From positions 372,001-436,000 of the forward strand of contig NZ_JARBJP010000002.1 in NCBI RefSeq assembly GCF_029309905.1: a DNA stretch of 64,000 bases, written 5' to 3'. This DNA is from Brytella acorum (GTDB taxonomy: Bacteria > Pseudomonadota > Alphaproteobacteria > Acetobacterales > Acetobacteraceae). A program made the translations under genes and the position numbers. Positions 8,922 through 17,694 of this stretch are shown here, piece after piece; the first letter of the stretch is position 1; the number at the start of each line of letters is the position of its first letter. The notes beneath the pieces were generated by a model. That model saw only the letters and a list, made by a program, of their open reading frames with translations. It made no database searches and was not told the origin of the DNA.

Positions 8922-9150
8922 AGGCTCTCTCGATAGGACGTCGATGCCCGCGCCGGGGCGACGCAGGCATTCTTTCATCGGCGGTAGCATGGAGCGGCGA
9001 AGTCGCCAACAGCCGAATGATGGCGGCGGTTCAACCATCGGGCTTTCTCGCCGTCGCGACACACGCAGAGAAAACGACGCGTATCGGTTGTGAAGCCGCG
9101 GACAAAAACCTAACTAAAGGGACGTCCGTATTTTGCGAGTTCCGTTGTCC

Positions 9151-9837
9151 ATGTCCGCGCTATCCCATATTCCGTACGATATCATCATATTCGGCATCGT
9201 GAGCGTGCTGCTGGCTTACAGGCTGCGCGGCGTGCTTGGCCGGAGGATGGGCAGCGAGCCCATGGTCGCCGTGTCTCCCGCCGCTGCCGTGGCGCCCGTG
9301 GTCCCTCCTTCTTCGAAACCCGAAACGGACGAGCCCGCGGCGTCGTTCGATGTCCCCGCGCCTGGCACCCGTGTGGGTGATATCCTGGTCGAGATCGCAA
9401 AGGCCGATCCAGGCTTTTCGGCCACGCAGTTCCTCCGGGGCGCGGAGACGTCTTTCCGCGCGATCGTCACCGCGTTCGCCATGGGTGATCGCGACAAGCT
9501 TGCGCATGCGCTCACGCCAGCCGCCTGCAAGGACTTTGTAGCGGCGATCGACGCGCGCGAAGCCGAGGAGCAGGTCCAGCAAACCGAAATCGTCGCGGTG
9601 AACTCGCTGGCCATTCAGGACGCTGTCCTGACGACGCTGGCGGACGGTCAGAGGGAGGGGACGATCGACGTGCTGATCGTCTCCCGTCAGATCAGTCTTC
9701 TTCATGACCGCGATGCCCAGCCGCTCGTCGGAACCGAGTCCGTCACGGAGTTCTCCGATCTGTGGCGTTTCGAGCGGATCTTCGGCGCGCCGGTTTCGGG
9801 CGCATCCTGGCGTCTTGCTTCGGTACGCGCCGCCTGA
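9151..9837 (+). CDS. Tim44/TimA family putative adaptor protein
   Basis: A membrane-anchored protein of the bacterial Tim44-like family. The ATG at 9151 gives 228 residues. An N-terminal hydrophobic segment (DIIIFGIVSVLLAYRL, about residues 9-24) is followed by a Pro/Ala-rich linker. The C-terminal Tim44 domain begins near ADPGFSATQFLRGAETSFRAIV and ends with FSDLWRFERI. The mitochondrial homologue tethers Hsp70 to the import channel; the bacterial role is not settled. It sits divergent from secB, as in many alphaproteobacteria. An mltA gene that commonly follows in related genomes is absent here; the next gene is a DNA methyltransferase. Confidence 0.85.
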   Translation: MSALSHIPYDIIIFGIVSVLLAYRLRGVLGRRMGSEPMVAVSPAAAVAPVVPPSSKPETDEPAASFDVPAPGTRVGDILVEIAKADPGFSATQFLRGAETSFRAIVTAFAMGDRDKLAHALTPAACKDFVAAIDAREAEEQVQQTEIVAVNSLAIQDAVLTTLADGQREGTIDVLIVSRQISLLHDRDAQPLVGTESVTEFSDLWRFERIFGAPVSGASWRLASVRAA

Positions 9838-9943
9838 CCCGTCGTTCCGGGCATCATTTAGGCAGCAGCTTCATGACGCATGGCAGCGATGGTTGCCTCT
9901 GGGCTCCATCAGGCGACCGCCCAAAGAGAAGGTCCATCGTGAC

Positions 9944-10807
9944 GTGACCCGAGCCGCCGCTGTCTCCAGCGATTGTCACATCCGCACGCGTCGGGAAGAG
10001 GTCGGGCCTCATACGCTCATCCGGGGGGATTCCCTGCGGGTGCTGCGTCGCATGGAGGCGGGGAGCGTGGACGTGGTGATCACGTCGCCGCCCTATAATA
10101 TCGGCCTGTCCTACCGCAGTTATCAGGATTCCCTGACGGAAGAGGCTTATCTCGACTGGATGACGGCCATAGCCGCCCAGTTGGCGCGGGTCCTGCGACC
10201 GGGAGGATCGTTTTTTCTGAACATCGCCGGTTCATCGGCGGCGCCCTGGCTGCCATTCGAACTCATGGTCCGCCTCAGGGCGCTTTTCGTGCTTCAGAAT
10301 CATATCACGTGGATCAAGTCCGTCGCCATCGCGGATGTGACGCACGGTCATTTCAAACCCGTCAATTCCTCCCGCTACGTCAATCGTAATCATGAGCACG
10401 TTTTTCATCTGACTCTCGACGGCAACGTGCCGCTCGAACGTCTCGCGGCAGGCGTTCCGTTTACGGACAAATCCAATATTGCCCGACGTCAACACGCGGC
10501 CGACCGCCGCTGCCGTGGGGACACCTGGTTCATTCCCTACGAAACCGTTCAGACGCGGAAACAGAAATTTCTCCATCCGGCCACGTTTCCCGTGGCTCTG
10601 CCTCTGGCCTGTCTGAAACTGCATGGAGCGGGCGACGGGTCGGTCGTCCTCGACCCTTTCATGGGAACCGGCACGAGCCTACTGGCGGCTGAGTCCGTCG
10701 GGGCCGTCGGGATCGGCATCGACCGCGATACCCGATACGTCGCCGTCGCGCGCGCGCGTCTCAGGGAAGCTCTTGGGGAACGGCTTGATCGGCCTGACCG
10801 ATCATAA
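9944..10807 (+). CDS. orphan site-specific DNA methyltransferase (N4/N6, beta class)
   Basis: Modifies an exocyclic amino group of adenine or cytosine in a specific DNA site. The catalytic motif IV, TSPPYN, comes first (about residues 47-52 from the GTG at 9944). The SAM motif VLDPFMGTGTSLLAAE comes near the C-terminus, which defines the beta-class order. HFKPVNSSRYVNRNHEHVFH and TWFIPYETV lie in the central target-recognition region. No restriction endonuclease gene is adjacent. The frame is open back to 9704, overlapping the previous gene. I choose 9944 because it falls outside that gene and leaves all motifs intact, but the true start is uncertain. Confidence 0.85.
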   Translation: MTRAAAVSSDCHIRTRREEVGPHTLIRGDSLRVLRRMEAGSVDVVITSPPYNIGLSYRSYQDSLTEEAYLDWMTAIAAQLARVLRPGGSFFLNIAGSSAAPWLPFELMVRLRALFVLQNHITWIKSVAIADVTHGHFKPVNSSRYVNRNHEHVFHLTLDGNVPLERLAAGVPFTDKSNIARRQHAADRRCRGDTWFIPYETVQTRKQKFLHPATFPVALPLACLKLHGAGDGSVVLDPFMGTGTSLLAAESVGAVGIGIDRDTRYVAVARARLREALGERLDRPDRS

Positions 10808-10885
10808 TCATTGGTAGCATCATTTTGACAATATATTCCAAATCCTGACATGACGGTCACGACTTAGTGACTTTCGACGGGGGAT

Positions 10886-12355
10886 ATGGGCGTGCGGCAA
10901 GGTTTGGTGAAGAAAGCGGTGGCTGGACTGGCCCTCGCGGGCGTGGTGGCTTATGGCGGGACGATCGCCTACCTGACGCATTTCGATCACGCCGGTGCGC
11001 CGACACTTCCGGCTGACAGCCCGACGCTCAAGGATCCGGTCGCTCTGGCGGCGTTCAACGCTCTGCGTGAGACGCGCTGCGATTATTGTCACACGAGGGG
11101 CGCCGATCTACCGTTTTATTTCCATGTGCCGATCGCCAAACAGATCATGTCGCGCGATCTGGAGCAGGGTCTGCGCCATTTCCGGATCGAGCCGGTCCTC
11201 GCGGCGTTGCGGTCTGGGCAGGCGCCGACGGTTGAGCAACTGACCCGCATCGAGACCGTCATCGAACAGAACCGGATGCCGCCGGGCGCTTATCTGCTGA
11301 TGCATCCGCATGCGTATATGACCGGGAAGGAGCGTCGTGACGTGATCGCCTGGACGCGTGAAGTGCGCGCGCGTCATTATGCTGGACAGGGTGTTGCTCC
11401 GCAGTTCGCCGCGGAGCCCATCCAGCCCATTCCTGAGAAGATGGATGTGAACTGGGAGAAAGCCGCTCTGGGCCGCGATCTTTTTTTCGACAAGAGGCTT
11501 TCAGGAGATGGCACGCTCAATTGCGCAAGCTGCCATGGTCTCGATAAGGGGGGTGTCGATCATCTGGTCACGGCCACGGGGATTCACGACCAGAAGGGGC
11601 CGATCAATGTCCCGACCGTCTATAATTCCGTTTTCAACCTTGCGCAGTTCTGGAACGGGCGTGCGCGGGATCTGGCCGCGCAGGCGGCTGGTCCCGTGAC
11701 CAATCCGGTGGAAATGGGCTCTCATGACTGGACGGTGGCGGCGGCCCATATCTTGGCGGTCCCCGGTTATGCGGCGCGTTTCGAGGCCGTTTATGGCGCG
11801 GATACCGTCAATCAGGCGACGATCACCGACGCCATCGCCGAATATGAAAAGACGCTGGTCACGCCGGACAGTCGTTTCGACAGATATCTCAAGGGCGATA
11901 ACAAAGCGATCTCGGCGCAGGAATTGCGGGGGTATGAGCGGTTCAAGGCAATCGGTTGCGCCGCCTGTCACAACGGTGTGGCCGTAGGTGGCGGGGCTTA
12001 CGAGATCATGGGGCTGGAAGGCCCGTATTTCGCGGATCGCAAACTCCCCATCACCGACGCGGACAAGGGACGTGAGACCTTTACAAGCAGCCGCGACGAT
12101 TTTGAACGTTTCAAGGTTCCCAACCTGCGCAACATTGAGCTGACCGGGCCGTATTTCCATGATGGCAGCGCCAAAACGCTTCCTGACGCCGTTCGTGCCA
12201 TGGCGCGCTACCAGACGACGGATCACGCGGTCAGCGAGCAGGATGTCGCGGATATTACGGCGTTTCTCAAAACGCTGACGGGCACCTATGACGGCATGCC
12301 GCTCAAGGACGTCCCGGCGGATGCGCCGCTTCGCATGGATGCTCCTGCTCCCTGA
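10886..12355 (+). CDS. triheme cytochrome c peroxidase, membrane anchored
   Basis: Predicted periplasmic peroxidase reducing hydrogen peroxide with electrons from the respiratory chain. It is 489 residues with one N-terminal hydrophobic anchor (about residues 9-30). Three CXXCH haem sites are visible: CDYCH at 65-69, CASCH at 213-217 and CAACH at 358-362. Classical bacterial cytochrome c peroxidases have two haems. The extra N-terminal one matches the YhjA-type quinol peroxidases, which take electrons from the quinol pool. GPVTNPVEMG and the C-terminal NLRNIELTGPYFHDGS are typical of the peroxidase core. A G-rich ribosome site precedes the ATG. Confidence 0.9.
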   Translation: MGVRQGLVKKAVAGLALAGVVAYGGTIAYLTHFDHAGAPTLPADSPTLKDPVALAAFNALRETRCDYCHTRGADLPFYFHVPIAKQIMSRDLEQGLRHFRIEPVLAALRSGQAPTVEQLTRIETVIEQNRMPPGAYLLMHPHAYMTGKERRDVIAWTREVRARHYAGQGVAPQFAAEPIQPIPEKMDVNWEKAALGRDLFFDKRLSGDGTLNCASCHGLDKGGVDHLVTATGIHDQKGPINVPTVYNSVFNLAQFWNGRARDLAAQAAGPVTNPVEMGSHDWTVAAAHILAVPGYAARFEAVYGADTVNQATITDAIAEYEKTLVTPDSRFDRYLKGDNKAISAQELRGYERFKAIGCAACHNGVAVGGGAYEIMGLEGPYFADRKLPITDADKGRETFTSSRDDFERFKVPNLRNIELTGPYFHDGSAKTLPDAVRAMARYQTTDHAVSEQDVADITAFLKTLTGTYDGMPLKDVPADAPLRMDAPAP

Positions 12356-12468
12356 TCCTTCCCGCGTTCCCTGCGCATGGTTTACGGCCTGAAGCCCCCG
12401 CTGTTCTCTGGACGGCAGGGGCTCTCTCCTTTAGGGGCGGAGAGGAGCAGGGGTGAAAAGGATCAGTT

Positions 12469-13098
12469 GTGGCGCGGCGGACACTGGGAGAAGATGAAGC
12501 TGCGTTGTGGTCCGCCTTCGCGCGCGGGATCAAACCCCTCAAATCGGCAAAGGCCCGGAAGGCCATCGGCACCGTGACTGGGAAGTCCGGGGATATGTCG
12601 ACACGCTCTGTGGATGCCTCCGCGACCGGCATGCCTCTTGCGAGAGCGCAGAAGGCGCCTGCGCGTGTCTGGCTCACCATTGGCGGTGCGGGATCCGAAC
12701 CTCCCCGCAAAACGGTCTCGATGCAGACGGCCGTCGAAATCGGAGTCCGTCGGCCGGGCCTCGACGATACAAGCTGGCGCGCGCTCTCGACGGGTCGCAT
12801 GCGCCCCCAGAGAACACTCGATCTGCATGGCCATTTTGCGCAGGATGCCTTCGAGGAGCTTCATGCCTTTCTGGCGCGTTGCAGCGCTCATGGCATACGC
12901 TGCGTCGAAGTCGTGACGGGGCTCGGAAGCGGTCGTGAGGGCGGTGTCATTCGTCGTGAACTGCCGCTCTGGCTGGGCCGTGCCGATCTCAAACCGATGA
13001 TTCTGGCTGTCGTTCATACACATGCACGCAACCACGGCGCTGTGAGGATATTGCTTCGTGCCCGTCAGGCCGGGCGACGTCCGGGAAATGCGCCGTAG
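12469..13098 (+). CDS. Smr-domain protein (DNA/RNA-nicking endonuclease family)
   Basis: A 209-residue cytoplasmic protein with a C-terminal Smr (small MutS-related) domain. The family nicks branched or damaged nucleic acid. The domain starts at TLDLHGHFAQDAFEELHAFL, where LDLHG is the family signature. It continues through VVTGLGSGREGGVIRRELPLWL and ends near HGAVRILLR. The first 110 residues are basic and low in recognisable structure. The start is a GTG with AAAAGGA 6 bases upstream. A 113-base gap separates it from the peroxidase gene and holds only an imperfect hairpin with no T-run. Confidence 0.85.
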   Translation: MARRTLGEDEAALWSAFARGIKPLKSAKARKAIGTVTGKSGDMSTRSVDASATGMPLARAQKAPARVWLTIGGAGSEPPRKTVSMQTAVEIGVRRPGLDDTSWRALSTGRMRPQRTLDLHGHFAQDAFEELHAFLARCSAHGIRCVEVVTGLGSGREGGVIRRELPLWLGRADLKPMILAVVHTHARNHGAVRILLRARQAGRRPGNAP

Positions 13099-13141
13099 TC
13101 TTTTTCATCTTCGCCTGGCGTGCATCACTTCTGGACGCCAC

Positions 13142-13159
13142 GACCTGATCCATCAGGTC
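13142..13159. repeat. 18-base perfect palindrome in convergent intergenic region
   Basis: GACCTGAT-CC-ATCAGGTC is perfectly self-complementary apart from the central two bases. It overlaps the stop codon of the Bug-type gene and sits between convergent genes. No T-run follows on either strand, so it is a weak terminator candidate or a protein-binding site. Confidence 0.55.
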
Positions 13160-14277
13160 GGGCGCGTTTCCTGATGGGCGCGCCAGCGCGGCGTGTTGGC
13201 GTTGACCCATCGACGCAAGGCCAGGAGAGCGGTCAGATCGGGCGTGAGATCGCTCAGGAAGCGCGTCGTGCTGGACCCGGCGGACAGGGCGAGCCCGCGG
13301 TTTTTGGCCCAATCGGTAAGGTTGGGCGTTGCAATGGCGAGTTCCGCCGCATGACGCCAGCGCGCGACATTCTGGGGCGAGGTGAGCATCGGCACGACGA
13401 GGGCGGCGTCAATGGCCGCCGCCGCGGCGATGGCTTTCCAGGCTGTGAAGAGGGCGCCGTCCGGCAGGCGGTGATGCGTCTGCTGGTAGGCCTGTTCGAA
13501 TGTCGGATAGGCGCCGTCGATCAGGCCCGTCTGGAAGATGGGCGTCACACCTTCCGGTGCTTCCGCCAGAATCTGGTCGAGCGTTGTCCCTTCCGCTCCC
13601 GGCGTGATCTGAACGGCATCGACCGTCCCGGCGGAGAGCGCGGCGAAGGCTTCCCTGTAGGTCGGAATGTTCGGCACGGGCGTGGGGCGCAGGCCGAGGA
13701 TGGACAGTCCGAGCAGGCTCGTCAGCTCCGCGCCGGTGGGCTGTGAAACCGCCAGACGCACGGAGCGGTCTCGAAAGAAATCCGAAACGCGGGCGCGCAG
13801 ACTCGCGTGCAGGAACGGACGCGCCAGCGTGACGACAGGCGCGCTGGCCATGAGAATGGGCACCCAGCGCGTATAGTCGAAATGAACGCGCTGATCGGCG
13901 CACATGGCCGCGATGACGGCCGCACCCGGCACCAGAAGGGAGGTCGACCCGTCTCCAAAGGAGCCGATGTCGAACGCATTGGCGGCCGTGACGCCGTCCC
14001 GTCCAATGTCAGGATTGGTCGAGAGCGGCATGCCGCCGGAGAGGCTCGACGCCAGAGTGCGGGCAAGCAGAGGGCCAAGCTGCCCCGGCACGGTCCCTGG
14101 CGCGCCTCCGACGATGATCGTGGGGCGGGCGCTGTCCGAGGCCGCGTTATCGTCGCCTATATCCAGGGCGACCGCCGCATGTGCACGGCCTGACGCGACG
14201 CCCAGCATGGCCGCCCCGCCGAATGCCCGCACGAGGCCCCGGCGCGTCAGCCCTCGCATCGTCTCAGCCCCGGGCAT
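13153..14277 (-). CDS. Bug/TctC-like periplasmic solute-binding protein
   Basis: Resembles the tripartite tricarboxylate transporter receptor (Bug) family, periplasmic proteins that bind carboxylates or related ligands. The ATG at 14277 has GAGGGAG 6 bases upstream and gives 374 residues. The frame is open to 14343, but no ribosome site precedes the earlier ATGs. The N-terminus LTRRGLVRAFGGAAMLG followed by AHA resembles a twin-arginine signal peptide. Further on are IIVGGAPGTVPGQLG, the first ligand loop of the fold, and GTVDAVQITPGAEGTTLDQI. No TctA/TctB membrane partners are nearby. The assignment is by overall pattern and is less certain than its neighbours. Confidence 0.6.
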   Translation of the reverse strand: MPGAETMRGLTRRGLVRAFGGAAMLGVASGRAHAAVALDIGDDNAASDSARPTIIVGGAPGTVPGQLGPLLARTLASSLSGGMPLSTNPDIGRDGVTAANAFDIGSFGDGSTSLLVPGAAVIAAMCADQRVHFDYTRWVPILMASAPVVTLARPFLHASLRARVSDFFRDRSVRLAVSQPTGAELTSLLGLSILGLRPTPVPNIPTYREAFAALSAGTVDAVQITPGAEGTTLDQILAEAPEGVTPIFQTGLIDGAYPTFEQAYQQTHHRLPDGALFTAWKAIAAAAAIDAALVVPMLTSPQNVARWRHAAELAIATPNLTDWAKNRGLALSAGSSTTRFLSDLTPDLTALLALRRWVNANTPRWRAHQETRPT

Positions 14278-14398
14278 CGTCGGCTCCCTCGAGTCATGCG
14301 ATTCTTCAATCGATGCGTGTCCCTCGTCGTTCATGCGAACCATTCAGAATAGGCGACATTGAGGCAAAAGGACGGCGCGAGGTTAACGAGGGCCTGAC

Positions 14399-15337
14399 TC
14401 AAGGCCATTTCACTTCCGGAGGCATGCTCATCAGGATGGCTTCGGTATTTCCACCGGTACGCAGACCGAACGTCGTGCCGCGATCATGGAGGAGGTTGAA
14501 CTCCACATAACGGCCGCGTCTGATCAGTTGCGCGTCGCGGTCGTCGTCGCTCCATGGCTGCATCATGCGGGCACGCACGACGGCCGGGTAGGCTTCGGCG
14601 AAAGCGTCCCCCACGTCGCGGGTGAACGCGAAATCGGCTTCGACATCGCCCGTCGCAAAATGGTCGAAGAAAATGCCACCGAGTCCGCGCGGTTCGTTAC
14701 GATGCGGGAGAAAAAAATACTCGTCGCACCACTTCTTGAAACGCGGGTAATATTCCGGGTCGTGCCGCTGGCAGGCGTTCTCGAAGGCGGCATGGAACAG
14801 CCTGGCATCCGCCTGTGCCGCCTCGGTGTCGGGGAACATTGGCGTGATGTCCCCACCGCCGCCGAACCAGCCATGCGACGTCACGATCATGCGTGTGTTG
14901 AAATGCGCTGCCGATACGTGCGGATTGCAGGGGTGGGCCACCAGGGACACGCCCGTGGCGAAAAAGCGCGGATCGTTGTCCGCACCGGGAATCGCGGAGC
15001 GGAATTCGGGAGAAAATTCTCCCCAGACGGTCGAGACGTTGACGCCGACTTTCTCGAACACACGCCCGCGCATCACGGACATGACGCCGCTACCCTTCAG
15101 AGCGCCGGTTTCGTCATCGCGCGTCCATGGCGTTCGTTCGAAGCGGCCAGCCGTCACGCGGTCCTTCAGAACAGGGGAGCCGAGCTGGGCGGCTTCGTCC
15201 TCGATGGCTTCGTACGACGCGCATATGCGGTCGCGCAGGGACTGAAACCACGCGCTCGCACGGGTTTTCAGGGCGTCATGGGGTACGTCGGCCCGTATCA
15301 GGTCGGCGAAGGTGACGGAGGGGGCCGTTTCGCTCAT
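14399..15337 (-). CDS. hemF: oxygen-dependent coproporphyrinogen-III oxidase
   Basis: Converts coproporphyrinogen III to protoporphyrinogen IX using O2, the aerobic route in haem synthesis. The ATG at 15337 gives 312 residues beginning [10 protein letters not shown], the normal HemF length; the longer open frame upstream is not conserved. Motifs include [67 protein letters not shown] and [20 protein letters not shown]. Together they are diagnostic. It runs divergent from mtnP, and no anaerobic hemN is seen in the window. Confidence 0.96.
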   Translation of the reverse strand: MSETAPSVTFADLIRADVPHDALKTRASAWFQSLRDRICASYEAIEDEAAQLGSPVLKDRVTAGRFERTPWTRDDETGALKGSGVMSVMRGRVFEKVGVNVSTVWGEFSPEFRSAIPGADNDPRFFATGVSLVAHPCNPHVSAAHFNTRMIVTSHGWFGGGGDITPMFPDTEAAQADARLFHAAFENACQRHDPEYYPRFKKWCDEYFFLPHRNEPRGLGGIFFDHFATGDVEADFAFTRDVGDAFAEAYPAVVRARMMQPWSDDDRDAQLIRRGRYVEFNLLHDRGTTFGLRTGGNTEAILMSMPPEVKWP

Positions 15338-15493
15338 CTCAGATTCCGCTTCACTCACCGCGGGCGGCCGTGCCCGCGGAACGGGAGAAGCCCATAGCAG
15401 AAATGTGATGCGGATGACATAGGCCGCTTGCGGGAGAGGGGCGTCTCGTGTTCCTACCGATCCCAACAGTTTTTTTTACGGAGAAGCGGCCAG

Positions 15494-16384
15494 ATGGCTG
15501 AGCATGACATGATCGAACCGGTCATCGGTGTCATTGGTGGGTCAGGACTTTACAATATCGATGGTTTGGAAGACCGCGAATGGCGCAAGGTCGAGACGCC
15601 TTGGGGGGATCCGTCCGACGAATTGCTGTTCGGTCGTCTCGACGGTGTGCGCTGCGTGTTTCTGCCGCGCCACGGACGCGGCCATGCGATTCCTCCGTCG
15701 GATCTGAATTATCGCGCCAATATCGACGCGCTGAAGCGGTCCGGTGTCACCGATATCGTGGCGGTTTCCGCGGTGGGTTCCCTGCGCGACGATCTTCCGC
15801 CGGGAAGCTTCGTGCTCGTCGACCAGTTCATCGACCGCTCGTTTGCACGACAGAAAAGCTTCTTCACGACGGGTTGTGTCGCGCATGTGCCGATGGCGGA
15901 CCCGACCTGTCCGCGGATCGGCGACGTGATCGCACGTGAGGCCGGGCGGCTCGACTTCGCCATGCGCAAGGGGGGCACCTATCTCGTGATGGAAGGACCC
16001 CAGTTTTCGACTCGTGCGGAAAGTGAACTTTATCGTCAGTGGGGCTGCTCGGTCATCGGCATGACGAACATGCCCGAAGCCAAGCTCGCCCGTGAAGCCG
16101 AGATGGACTACGCAAGCATCGCAATGGTGACGGACTTCGACTGCTGGCATGAAGACCATGACAGCGTCACGGTGGATGCCGTCATCAAGGTGATGAAGCG
16201 TAATGGCGAGCGCGCGCGCGCGCTCCTGACCGCCGTCATTCCGGCGCTCGGACAGGCGCGCGGCGCTTGTCACGCCGGTTGCGATCGGGCACTCGAACAT
16301 GCGCTCATTACACCGGCCGACAAGCGTGATCCTGAACTGATGGCCAAGCTCGATGCCGTGGCAGGACGCGTTCTCGCCCGGTAA
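15494..16384 (+). CDS. mtnP: S-methyl-5'-thioadenosine phosphorylase
   Basis: Cleaves 5'-methylthioadenosine with phosphate to adenine and methylthioribose 1-phosphate, in methionine salvage and polyamine metabolism. From the ATG at 15494 (GGAG about 10 bases upstream) it is 296 residues. The phosphate-binding GVIGGSGLY, the PRHGRGH loop and NYRANIDAL are typical of the PNP/MTAP superfamily. So are VAVSAVGSLRDDLPPGSFV, YLVMEGPQFSTRAES and IGMTNMPEAKLAREAEMDYA. In the latter, aspartate in MVTDFDCW replaces the base-contact asparagine of guanine-specific enzymes, favouring adenine-type substrates. Confidence 0.93.
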   Translation: MAEHDMIEPVIGVIGGSGLYNIDGLEDREWRKVETPWGDPSDELLFGRLDGVRCVFLPRHGRGHAIPPSDLNYRANIDALKRSGVTDIVAVSAVGSLRDDLPPGSFVLVDQFIDRSFARQKSFFTTGCVAHVPMADPTCPRIGDVIAREAGRLDFAMRKGGTYLVMEGPQFSTRAESELYRQWGCSVIGMTNMPEAKLAREAEMDYASIAMVTDFDCWHEDHDSVTVDAVIKVMKRNGERARALLTAVIPALGQARGACHAGCDRALEHALITPADKRDPELMAKLDAVAGRVLAR

Positions 16385-16470
16385 CATGCTGGCGTGTGGT
16401 TGGGATGTCTCCATCCCGATTACCTGCGAAGCCGATCAGAACCCGTTGCGGGGTTGAAAAAAGGATTGCC

Positions 16471-17694
16471 GTGACGATGGATCGGAACAATGCTCATCGG
16501 GTCCCAGACCGGAGACCGAAGGAGAAAAAGCGTTCTCCTTTCTCTCGGGCATTTCTGATCGCTTCTGTGAGTCTCGCGGTCTTTGATTGTCGTGCTCTGG
16601 CTGACGAGCCGACAGGTCGCGCTCTGGAACTCTCCGATGCCGCTCTCAAGGCGGAAGGTGTGGAAACGCAGGTCGTGATCGCCTCGTCGCTGCATACGGT
16701 CGTCGACGCGATGGGCAGCGTGCAGGCGGATGCCAGTCGCAACGTCACGATCCGCTCCGCCGGCAGCGGCAAGGTTTCCCGTGTACTGGTCGTGCCCGGC
16801 CAGCGCGTGAAAACGGGGCAGCCCCTGATCGAATATGTCGACCATTCGCTGCATGTGATCCACCTGCAACTCGCGCAGGCGGAAGCTTCCCTGGCCTCCG
16901 CGCAGGCCGCGGGCAAGGAAGCGCGGGAGGCTCTGGCACGTGGGCGCCGTCTGGCGGGCGGCGCTGTTTCCTCCGGTGAGGTGGAAAGGCGTCGGGCCAT
17001 CATGGACCGGGCGCAGGCGGACGTTGTCGCGCGTCAGGCCGATATCGGCACCATTCGTCATCGTCTCGAGGAGGAATTCACCTCGACGACGGAAAAAATC
17101 GTTGCGGACGAGGATTCCGTGCTGATCGCGCCTTTTGACGGTGCCGTGCAATCGCTTTCCACAGCCGTGAGCGCGGATATCGAACCGGGTATGCCGGTCG
17201 CGAGTGTGGTGGACCTGTCCTCGATCTGGGTTATCGCTCAGGTTCTGCCGCAGGATGCCGCCCGTCTGCATGTCGGGGCGCCGATGCGGATGCGGATCAG
17301 CGGCGAGGGGCCGGGTGACAGCGTGGAAGGACAGGTGACGACCATCGACGGTCTCGCGGATCCGCAGACCGGGCTGGTGCGTGTCGTCAGTGTCCTGTCC
17401 CATGCGTCCGAAGCGTTCCGTCCCGGCGTGATGCTCGATGTGTCGATCGAGACGGATCAGTCAGTCGGCGGATTGGTGGTACCGCGATCGGCTGTGCAGA
17501 CGCTCGGCGGCGAGTCGGTTGTTTTCGTGGCGAACGGGGTCGGGCATTTCATCCCGCATGTGGTGCGGACCGGGGTGGGGAATGAAAGCGATGTGTTGAT
17601 CGAGGGCGGAATCCACCAGGGCGATCGCATCGTGACACGCGGCAGCTTTGCCCTGAAATCCATGACGTTACTGGCGCAGACGGATGGCGAGTAA
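16471..17694 (+). CDS. RND efflux periplasmic adaptor (membrane-fusion) subunit
   Basis: Periplasmic linker subunit of a CzcCBA/CusCBA-like pump. I start at the GTG at 16471, with AAAAAAGGA 5 bases upstream; an ATG two codons later is equally possible. About 407 residues follow. There is a signal peptide (FLIASVSLAVFDCRALA), then a barrel-sandwich half VTIRSAGSGKVSRVLVVPGQRV. An Ala-rich coiled-coil hairpin covers about residues 120-200. The second lipoyl half is LIAPFDGAVQSL, followed by the beta-barrel. It overlaps the pump gene by 11 bases, so the two are translationally coupled. No outer-membrane channel gene is in the operon. Confidence 0.88.
   Translation: MTMDRNNAHRVPDRRPKEKKRSPFSRAFLIASVSLAVFDCRALADEPTGRALELSDAALKAEGVETQVVIASSLHTVVDAMGSVQADASRNVTIRSAGSGKVSRVLVVPGQRVKTGQPLIEYVDHSLHVIHLQLAQAEASLASAQAAGKEAREALARGRRLAGGAVSSGEVERRRAIMDRAQADVVARQADIGTIRHRLEEEFTSTTEKIVADEDSVLIAPFDGAVQSLSTAVSADIEPGMPVASVVDLSSIWVIAQVLPQDAARLHVGAPMRMRISGEGPGDSVEGQVTTIDGLADPQTGLVRVVSVLSHASEAFRPGVMLDVSIETDQSVGGLVVPRSAVQTLGGESVVFVANGVGHFIPHVVRTGVGNESDVLIEGGIHQGDRIVTRGSFALKSMTLLAQTDGE

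Noticed and set aside
12392-12421. Possible terminator after the cytochrome c peroxidase gene
   Set aside because: AGCCCC and GGGGCT could pair, but the loop is long and no T-run follows, so termination is not supported.
13099-13152. Small RNA or hairpin cluster between smr and the Bug-type gene
   Set aside because: Two short stems are present, but the region is only 54 bases and has no promoter or T-run pointing to a transcript.
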